In this document: positions 1-4,870 of the stretch, piece after piece
Position numbering within the stretch: position 1 is the first letter of the stretch
How the letters are laid out: each line of letters opens with the position of its first letter
DNA from: Fimenecus sp964614605
GTDB taxonomy: Bacteria > Bacillota > Clostridia > Oscillospirales > Acutalibacteraceae
Length of the DNA: 6,225 bases
Direction of reading: 5' to 3'
Assembly (NCBI GenBank): GCA_964614605.1
Contig: CAZTLU010000090.1
Coordinates: 1 to 6,225 of the forward strand
The notes under the pieces: model-generated
What the model was told of the DNA's origin: nothing
The model's database searches: none
What the model saw: the letters and a program-made list of their open reading frames with translations, nothing else
Made by a program: the position numbers and the translations under genes

Positions 1-17
1 GAGTCGGCTTTAACATT

Positions 18-2627
18 TTATTTAAAAAGATTACTTACTTTTTCTTTGTATTCTTCTTGCGTGAGCTTTCCGCTGTCGCGTAAGAAGAGATAATTCTGAA
101 TTTCTTTAACTTTTTGTTTATCAGTAAGCATTGTGCCTGCCTTTTTAGCAGCCTTTTCAGCCTTTAACTGTGCGGCATAAGCCTCCTGCTCTTCTTTTTC
201 ACGGAGTGCCTTTGCTTCAGCTTCTGCTACAGCCTGCTCGTGACGAGCCTTTGCTTCTTCATACATTTCTTCAATCTCGTCAAAGTGCTTGTAATTTTCT
301 TCCTGTTTCACAAGCTTTTCAGCATCAAGATAGGGCTTTGCGGCGCGTGCAAAATATGCGTGCTTATCCATTTCAGTCTTTGAAGCCTTGTGAATTTCTT
401 TCTTTTTAGCTTCATAAGTCTTGATTTCAGACTTGATAGCCTTTGCAGTAGCGTTGTCCTTTTCTTTCTTTGCATCTTTCAAAGAATTGTAAAGCTCCTT
501 AAGCTTTGCGTCGCAAGCATCTTCTGCGTCAAAGATTTTTTCAAGCTCTGTGAAATCGGGCTGAATAAGCTCTTCATTTGCAAAGTATTTGTTAAGCGCC
601 TTGTAAGCTGACTTCTTGGTTCTTGCAACCTCAATAGCGAACTTGCGGATTTCCTTTTCGTCTTCTGTGCCTTTGGGCATCGCCTTAGCAGCAGCCATTT
701 CTGCATTGATTTCGTCAATCTTCATAAGCTTAAGGCCCTTAAGTCCGGCACTGTAAATCCCCTGCTGAACATTGAGCTGATATTTGAATACATCAGTTGA
801 GAATTTATCAAGCTCGTCGCAGACAAACTTTGAAATTTCAATTTCTTCGTCAAATTCCATAGCCGCCTTGCGTTCTTTTTTATCTTTAATTTTCTTGTAT
901 TCCTTTTTGCTTGTAGCCTTGGGTGTTTCACCAGCCATAGCTCTTGCATTACGGATAATATCAATACTCTCAACAAGCTGTGCGTCATTTGTAATGCCGT
1001 TACCGTAGTCCTCAAAGAGTGCACGAACCTTAAGCACGCGAACAACTGATTTCTGCTTTCTCTCGTTAAAGTCATACCAGAAATACGGAACAACATTCAT
1101 AAAAGCACCGATAGCAGCGACAATAATAAGAACATGAATAAGGCTTAAAAGAATATCCGGGTCATAGAGTGCCGAATAAGAGTTCGAATAGTTATCTTGA
1201 CCATTCGCTAATTGTTCTTCAAGAATTTGACCGACAGTTTTTCCGTCACCAAGAACTCGGCTAAGTATTTCGGGGTTGTGAGTAACTTCCTGTGCCTTTT
1301 CAGTTGTAATACCGTTCTGCTTGTAAATAAATGGAAGAACAGATGATGTTGCAAGAGCTAAAACAGTACCAATTGTATTAACGGCTGAAAACATACCGTC
1401 AATTCTTTCGCCTGTCTGATATTGTTGATAATCACGAATGTCCGCCTGAATTGATGGGTTGAGAATATGAGCAAATGAACCCATAAGAGCATTAAGCCAC
1501 AAGCAACCCATTACAAGCCAAATTGTGAGATTAGGAGTGATTTCGTTTGTGAAGAGCAACATCATAAGAATGAATAAAATGTTGAACATATTTGTAACAA
1601 CAAGAACAGCTTTTTTACCCCATTTTCTGATACAGAAAGGTGCAGCTAACATTCCCCAAAGAGATGCGTTACCGTAAACTGTAACAACAATTCCGTAAGC
1701 GTTACCCGAGCAAGCACCACCGTAGTTATAAAGCCATGCAAGGATGTTAGCATAAGAGCTTTCAAGGAACCCTATCCAAGAGGCAAGTGAAATAATCCAG
1801 AAATACTTGTTCTTTGCAACTGCGCGAAGAGCATCAGTAAATTTAATCTGAACAACGTGCGTTCTTGCCTGAACAATTTTTTCTTCTGTATACTTGTAAA
1901 CGATAATGCAAAGTAAAATACCTAACACACCAAGAATAGGATAAAGGAATCTGTAAACACGAATATCTGTTGTATTAGTATGGAAAATATTTTGAGCGAT
2001 AATAGGAGTAAAAAGATTTACAATAGTTGGAGCAAATGAGTAAACGATACTTTTTACAGATGAAACATCAGCTCTTTCCTGAGTGTTAGGTGAAAGAACA
2101 TGAATAAGATTTTCATACGCATCGTAGAAGAAATAATAGAAGAAGTGCAGGAACAGGTTAAGAACCATAATAACCGCACATTTTGCAATGTAAGCGTATG
2201 TCTTACCAAAAATTTCGCCTTCGCCGAAAAGTGCGCCGAAGGAATCATACGGGAACCATACCATAGTAATGCATATAATGGCGGTAGGAATAGCCATTGT
2301 AACTATGTAAGGTCTGTATTTACCTGCTTTGTTACGCGTATTGTCAATGATGTTTGCACGCACTGCTGTAAGTGGGATATTTGCAAGAACAGCAACAGCA
2401 TACATAATGTACATATCCATAGGTTCAACACCGAGAGCAGAGGATAAAAGAACATTGTTTGACGCCAACAAGCAAGCAGTACCAAGTGTGATAATCATAT
2501 AAGCACCGATACCGCCGCCTGAATATGCCGCAATTTCGCGGAAATTCATATAGCGACCTTTAGGTGGCGTTTTCCAATAGGTGCGAACCTTATCAACGCC
2601 GTCTTTAACTTTTTGAGATAAGCTCAT
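18..2627 (-). CDS. GPH/MFS-family sugar:cation symporter with long C-terminal coiled-coil extension
   Basis: Probable inner-membrane secondary transporter of the glycoside-pentoside-hexuronide:cation symporter (GPH/MelB-like) branch of the MFS, 869 aa. Residues about 30-525 are strongly hydrophobic with many membrane segments. The cytoplasmic loop D95-N-T...G102-K-Y-R105-P106 matches the D...G+.RP loop after helix 2-3 in this family. A hydrophilic insert sits at about 434-487, between two late helices. After D519 the protein continues for about 345 residues, while family members usually end near 450-500. The extension is Lys/Glu/Ala-rich, largely coiled-coil-like at about 660-830, and its last 37 residues (833-869) resemble a SHOCT-type short helical domain (I..YL.L.D.G.LT.EEY..K...LF). 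It is not a LacS-type IIA domain. The ATG at 2627 is preferred to the GTG at 2636, which overlaps the ribosome binding site. No sugar-metabolism gene is adjacent, so the substrate is unknown. The gene is divergent from the mgtE unit. No terminator is visible in the 17 bases left beyond the stop. Family is fairly sure; extension role is unknown. Confidence 0.82.
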   Translation of the reverse strand: MSLSQKVKDGVDKVRTYWKTPPKGRYMNFREIAAYSGGGIGAYMIITLGTACLLASNNVLLSSALGVEPMDMYIMYAVAVLANIPLTAVRANIIDNTRNKAGKYRPYIVTMAIPTAIICITMVWFPYDSFGALFGEGEIFGKTYAYIAKCAVIMVLNLFLHFFYYFFYDAYENLIHVLSPNTQERADVSSVKSIVYSFAPTIVNLFTPIIAQNIFHTNTTDIRVYRFLYPILGVLGILLCIIVYKYTEEKIVQARTHVVQIKFTDALRAVAKNKYFWIISLASWIGFLESSYANILAWLYNYGGACSGNAYGIVVTVYGNASLWGMLAAPFCIRKWGKKAVLVVTNMFNILFILMMLLFTNEITPNLTIWLVMGCLWLNALMGSFAHILNPSIQADIRDYQQYQTGERIDGMFSAVNTIGTVLALATSSVLPFIYKQNGITTEKAQEVTHNPEILSRVLGDGKTVGQILEEQLANGQDNYSNSYSALYDPDILLSLIHVLIIVAAIGAFMNVVPYFWYDFNERKQKSVVRVLKVRALFEDYGNGITNDAQLVESIDIIRNARAMAGETPKATSKKEYKKIKDKKERKAAMEFDEEIEISKFVCDELDKFSTDVFKYQLNVQQGIYSAGLKGLKLMKIDEINAEMAAAKAMPKGTEDEKEIRKFAIEVARTKKSAYKALNKYFANEELIQPDFTELEKIFDAEDACDAKLKELYNSLKDAKKEKDNATAKAIKSEIKTYEAKKKEIHKASKTEMDKHAYFARAAKPYLDAEKLVKQEENYKHFDEIEEMYEEAKARHEQAVAEAEAKALREKEEQEAYAAQLKAEKAAKKAGTMLTDKQKVKEIQNYLFLRDSGKLTQEEYKEKVSNLFK

Positions 2628-2635
2628 TTTTTGCA

Positions 2636-2641
2636 CTCCTT
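2636..2641 (-). promoter_or_regulatory. Ribosome binding site fixing the symporter start
   Basis: On the minus strand AAGGAG is followed by 8 bases and then ATG at 2627-2625. The in-frame GTG three codons earlier (2636-2634) shares its first G with this AAGGAG, so it cannot be the start used with this site. Confidence 0.8.
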
Positions 2642-2665
2642 ATATAAGTAGTATATAACCCAATT

Positions 2666-2694
2666 ATTTTAGCATAATTTTAACTGTGCTTCAA
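2666..2694 (-). promoter_or_regulatory. Sigma-A-type promoter of the symporter gene
   Basis: Reading the minus strand, TTGAAG (2694-2689), a 17-base spacer and TAAAAT (2671-2666) form a promoter. The TG of an extended -10 stands one base before TAAAAT. It lies about 40 bases upstream of the chosen ATG, giving a short leader that includes AAGGAG. The rest of the intergenic stretch up to the divergent mgtE promoter (2695-2832) is AT-rich; I see no further gene or clear operator in it. Confidence 0.6.
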
Positions 2695-2832
2695 CGCAAA
2701 AAACTAATTTTTAACAAAAAATGAACACATAAAAACAAATTTCGTTAAACTTGCCTAAAAGCGACAAATTCAATCTGTGCAAAATGCTATATCGAAAATC
2801 TTGAATACACAAAATTTTATTGCGGTTTTCTA

Positions 2833-2861
2833 TTGACAAATCCATTTTAAAAGGCGATAAT
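2833..2861 (+). promoter_or_regulatory. Sigma-A promoter of the M-box/mgtE transcript
   Basis: TTGACA (2833-2838), a 17-base spacer and GATAAT (2856-2861) give a near-consensus vegetative promoter. Transcription would start near 2868, about ten bases before the first strand of the riboswitch P1 helix. This fits the idea that the riboswitch forms the 5' end of the transcript. Confidence 0.75.
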
Positions 2862-2875
2862 AAATAAGTAATAAA

Positions 2876-3023
2876 CCTATTCGGTAGGTAAGGCTACCAC
2901 AGGGATACGGATTACTGCCGCGAAATGGTGGAGACACTATTAGCAGGTTAGCAGGTCATATCGTATTAAGGTGTGACTTAATGTAATTTCATCGCCCTGC
3001 GAAGCTAAAGCTTGAACGAATTG
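2876..3023 (+). promoter_or_regulatory. M-box (ykoK leader) magnesium riboswitch
   Basis: Mg2+-sensing leader RNA of the mgtE transcript. Recognisable core blocks, by eye against the B. subtilis ykoK leader, are GGTAAGGCTACC (2887-2898 region), GGATAC (2903-2908), CTGCC...AAATG.....GACAC (about 2914-2937), TTAAGGTG (about 2966-2973) and GCTAAAGCT (3004-3012). Helices that can be drawn are P1 ATTCG/CGAAT (2879-2883 with 3017-3021), CAGGG/CCCTG (2900-2904 with 2995-2999) and a local GGTAG/CTACC (2883-2887 with 2894-2898). In the known class, bound Mg2+ stabilises the fold and lets the downstream terminator form, turning the transporter off when Mg2+ is plentiful. Position before mgtE supports the call. 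The exact antiterminator pairing was not resolved. Confidence 0.9.
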
Positions 3024-3036
3024 TGTAGTGTTTTTG

Positions 3037-3073
3037 ACTGCATTTTTGCGTTTGAGCAATAATGCAGTTTTTT
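3037..3073 (+). terminator. Intrinsic terminator of the M-box expression platform
   Basis: A 13-bp stem (3037-3049 with 3056-3068, one T-T mismatch) has a 6-base loop and runs directly into a T-tract (3068-3073). It lies 16 bases after the riboswitch P1 helix and well before any mgtE start, so it is the expected Mg2+-dependent attenuator. A possible competing pairing is GCAGGTC in the riboswitch core (2951-2957) with GACTGC (3036-3041), with one bulged base; that part is only a guess. Confidence 0.87.
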
Positions 3074-3110
3074 ATTTACATAATAGTAACAAACAAAGGA
3101 GTGAAAACAA

Positions 3111-3194
3111 GTGGACACGTATCGAAGTACAAATGCGAAACCTCCGAGTATTACCGCGGATAAGGTTATAGTAAACCGTGTCCGCAAGTTTTAA
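3111..3194 (+). CDS. Candidate 27-aa leader peptide / small ORF upstream of mgtE
   Basis: A GTG-initiated ORF of 27 codons ends at TAA (3192-3194). AGGAG (3097-3101) stands 9 bases before the GTG, as good a site as that of mgtE itself. The deduced peptide begins MDTYRSTNAKPP and ends NRVRKF; it has Pro-Pro at 11-12, net charge about +4, no membrane segment and no signal peptide. Read-through transcripts past the M-box terminator would carry it 50 bases upstream of mgtE. Attenuating leader peptides before Mg2+ transporter genes are known in enterobacteria (mgtL before mgtA, with prolines that matter), but this peptide shows no similarity to MgtL that I can see. The N-terminal style also recalls small phage-type hypothetical proteins, so it might be a relic. 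The ORF is boxed in by helices, so the signal may be RNA structure rather than peptide. No function assigned. Confidence 0.45.
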   Translation: MDTYRSTNAKPPSITADKVIVNRVRKF

Positions 3195-3203
3195 AAATAC
3201 TCG
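3111..3203 (+). other. Candidate structured RNA element between M-box and mgtE
   Basis: Three helices can be drawn together. Stem A pairs 3111-3119 with 3177-3185 (9 bp including one G-U). Inside it, stem B pairs AACCTCCG (3139-3146) with CGG and AGGTT (3157-3159 and 3163-3167), with a 3-base bulge. The loop of stem B holds AGTATT (3147-3152), complementary to AATACT (3196-3201) downstream of stem A, which would make a pseudoknot. Extending that pairing to 8 bp (3145-3152 with 3196-3203) would cost the top of stem B. The start codon of the small ORF lies in stem A. No known riboswitch class was recognised. Helices of this size can arise by chance, so confidence is moderate to low. Confidence 0.35.
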
Positions 3204-3208
3204 CCGTG

Positions 3209-3243
3209 TTTCACAAATCTGATTTTTAAAAGGAGTTGTGAAA
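3209..3243 (+). promoter_or_regulatory. Hairpin presenting the mgtE ribosome binding site
   Basis: TTTCACAA (3209-3216) is perfectly complementary to TTGTGAAA (3236-3243). The mgtE Shine-Dalgarno AGGAG (3231-3235) is the 3' end of the loop, next to the stem, and the stem fills the spacer up to the ATG at 3245. Formation would place the spacer, and possibly the initiation region, in a helix. A ribosome finishing the small ORF stops only about 15 bases upstream. Translational coupling or control is inferred, not shown. Confidence 0.45.
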
Positions 3244-3244
3244 A

Positions 3245-4585
3245 ATGGAAACCTATGAGCTTTTAACAGAACTTTTGCATAGTAAAAAGTGGAAAGAATT
3301 AAAAGCTATTCTTGACGAAATGAATGAGCAGGATATCGCCGAGCTTTTTATGGAGCTTGACGAACGCGACCTGACTCTTATTTACCGCTTGCTTAACAAG
3401 GAATTGGCGGCAGAGGTTTTCGTTAATATGGAGCCCGAATATCAGGAAATGCTTATTCGTGCCTTTAGCGATACCGAGCTTCGCGAGGTTCTTGACGAGC
3501 TTTATGTCGACGATGCCGTTGACCTTATTGAAGAAATGCCCGCAACACTTGTAAAGCGTATTCTTCGTCATACCGACCCCGATATGCGAAAGAGCATCAA
3601 CGAAATTCTCAAATATCCCGAGGATTCCGCAGGCAGTCTTATGACAATTGAGTATGTTGACCTTAAACGCTCAATGACCGTTGCCGATGCCTTTACCCGC
3701 ATTCGCAGAACAGGTGTTGATAAAGAAACAATTTATACCTGTTATGTAACCGATAATAAGCGCAAGCTTAAAGGTGTTGTTACTGCAAAGGATTTGCTTC
3801 TTGCTGACGAAAGTGACGAAATTTACGATATAATGGAAGATAATGTGATTTCTGTCACCACATATGAGGATAAAGAAGTCGTTGCAGACCTTTTCCAGAA
3901 ATACGACCTTTTGGCTCTTCCCGTTGTTGACCGCGAAGAACGTCTTGTGGGTATTATCACCGTTGACGACGCGATTGACGTTTTGCAGGAAGAGGTTACT
4001 GAAGATATCGAGTTGATGGCCGGTATTACGCCTACCGATAAGCCATATCTTAAAATGGGCGTTTTTGAAAACTTCAAAAAGCGTATTCCTTGGCTTATGC
4101 TTTTGATGGTGTCAGCAACATTTACCGAGAAAATTATTACCCATTTTGAAGGTGCATTGACCGCTTGCGTAGCGCTTACAGCATTTATTCCAATGCTTAC
4201 AGGTACTTGCGGTAACTGCGGTAATCAGTCATCATCAACAATCATTCGTGGATTGTCTTTGGGCGAAATTGAATTCAGAGATACTTTAAAGGTTGTTTTA
4301 AAGGAATTTTTAATTGCACTTGTCTGCGGTGTCACATTGGCAATTGTGAACTTTGCAAAGCTTATGATTTTCGACGATATTGGCTGGCAGGTTGCACTTG
4401 TAGTCAGTGTCACAATGATTGCGGCAGTTGTGTTTGCAAAGGTGGTAGGTTCGGTTCTTCCGATTATTGCAAAGCTTCTGCACTTTGACCCGGCGGTTAT
4501 GTCAAGCCCGTTTATTTCAACAATCGTTGACGCGGTAACACTTCTTATTTATTTTGCAATCGCATCATCAGTATTAAACCTTTAA
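3245..4585 (+). CDS. mgtE: Magnesium channel/transporter MgtE
   Basis: Mg2+-selective channel of the cytoplasmic membrane, 446 aa, the usual full length. Domains in order are the acidic helical MgtE N domain (about 1-125), a pair of CBS domains (about 128-258, starting at the A-G-S-L-M-T motif and including G-I-I-T-V-D-D-A), a linker/plug helix, and five membrane segments (about 280-446). The pore signature P316-M-L-T...G323-N-C-G-N-Q328...R335-G-L-S-L-G-E341-I is clear. D429 in the last helix sits where the selectivity Asp (D432 of Thermus MgtE) is expected. In the known family, Mg2+ at the N/CBS interface closes the channel, so this gene appears to be controlled at both RNA (M-box) and protein level. 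C322 and C325 replace residues that are more often Gly and Ala in the signature. The ATG has AGGAG 9 bases upstream. It is transcribed alone between its own promoter and terminator. Confidence 0.95.
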   Translation: METYELLTELLHSKKWKELKAILDEMNEQDIAELFMELDERDLTLIYRLLNKELAAEVFVNMEPEYQEMLIRAFSDTELREVLDELYVDDAVDLIEEMPATLVKRILRHTDPDMRKSINEILKYPEDSAGSLMTIEYVDLKRSMTVADAFTRIRRTGVDKETIYTCYVTDNKRKLKGVVTAKDLLLADESDEIYDIMEDNVISVTTYEDKEVVADLFQKYDLLALPVVDREERLVGIITVDDAIDVLQEEVTEDIELMAGITPTDKPYLKMGVFENFKKRIPWLMLLMVSATFTEKIITHFEGALTACVALTAFIPMLTGTCGNCGNQSSSTIIRGLSLGEIEFRDTLKVVLKEFLIALVCGVTLAIVNFAKLMIFDDIGWQVALVVSVTMIAAVVFAKVVGSVLPIIAKLLHFDPAVMSSPFISTIVDAVTLLIYFAIASSVLNL

Positions 4586-4601
4586 TCAAATAACAATGTA
4601 G

Positions 4602-4631
4602 GGCGGGAGCTTGCTCCCGCCGTTTTGTTTT
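4602..4631 (+). terminator. Intrinsic terminator of mgtE
   Basis: GGCGGGAG (4602-4609), loop CTTG and CTCCCGCC (4614-4621) form a perfect GC-rich 8-bp stem, followed by G and TTTTGTTTT. It begins 16 bases after the mgtE stop. The block from GTAGGGCGGGAG onward looks like a palindromic intergenic repeat of gut Clostridia doubling as a terminator; that resemblance is from memory. Confidence 0.82.
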
Positions 4632-4652
4632 AATATTATCTTTTGTTGCATA

Positions 4653-4762
4653 GGCTCCACACCCTTGAGGGGGAGCTGTCGCGAAGCGACTGAGGGGGGA
4701 AATAAAAATCCCACCTTCCGTCAAAACTTCGTTTTGCCACCTTCCCCTCGGTGGGGGAAGGC
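4653..4762. repeat. Palindrome-rich intergenic repeat (MITE-like, non-coding)
   Basis: About 110 bases with sharply higher GC than the surroundings and three perfect hairpins: GTCGC-gaa-GCGAC (4678-4690), CAAAAC-ttc-GTTTTG (4722-4736) and CCTTCCCC/GGGGAAGG (4740-4747 with 4754-4761). The ends are an imperfect inverted repeat: the CACCCTTGAGGGGGAG block at 4660-4675 matches the complement of the right end at about 11 of 16 positions. There is no ORF or transposase in it, and no convincing target duplication. Sequences with CTTGAGGGGGAGCTGTC and CACCTTCC blocks recur between genes in gut Clostridia, to my recollection; copy number here cannot be seen from one window. Confidence 0.65.
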
Positions 4763-4811
4763 TATTGTTTATTAAACTTTGCAATATACTTATATTTCCA
4801 ATCGACCTTAA

Positions 4812-4840
4812 TTGACTTTTATCACCAAATATTGTATCAT
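4812..4840 (+). promoter_or_regulatory. Sigma-A promoter of the cohesin-Big2 gene
   Basis: TTGACT (4812-4817), a 17-base spacer and TATCAT (4835-4840) lie about 30 bases before the chosen ATG. The expected start point is near 4847. This gives a very short leader and argues against translation starting at the in-frame ATG at 4751, which lies upstream of the promoter. Confidence 0.7.
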
Positions 4841-4856
4841 AATAATATATTATTAT
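4839..4856. repeat. AT-only 18-bp perfect palindrome at the transcription start
   Basis: ATAATAATATATTATTAT is its own reverse complement. Its centre falls at 4847-4848, on the predicted transcription start and overlapping the end of the -10 box. It could be an operator, or simply low-complexity sequence, since it contains no G or C. Confidence 0.4.
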
Positions 4857-4870
4857 CTTGGGTGATTGAT

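Noticed and set aside
1..17. Terminator for the symporter gene
   Set aside because: Only 17 bases remain beyond the stop and no hairpin with a T-tract can be seen in them.
2100..2447. Plus-strand 115-codon ORF inside the symporter gene
   Set aside because: Antisense shadow of a clear membrane-protein gene; no ribosome binding site or recognisable domain.
2628..2636. GTG start three codons upstream for the symporter
   Set aside because: The GTG overlaps the AAGGAG ribosome binding site; ATG at 2627 has correct 8-base spacing.
3101..3163. Alternative GTG at 3101 opening a 20-codon frame over the leader
   Set aside because: The GTG is part of the AGGAG itself, leaving no spacing. The GTG at 3111 fits.
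3113..3183. 71-base segment closed by a perfect 7-bp stem, like a tRNA acceptor stem
   Set aside because: No TTC-type T loop, no D-loop GG, no 5-bp anticodon stem at the right place; not a tRNA.
3005..3187. Minus-strand 60-codon ORF across the leader
   Set aside because: Runs antisense through the riboswitch and terminator, with no ribosome binding site and low-quality composition.
4751..4870. Upstream in-frame ATG that would lengthen the surface protein by 40 residues
   Set aside because: It starts inside the palindromic repeat and upstream of the promoter at 4812-4840, has no ribosome binding site, and would bury the signal peptide at residue 41.
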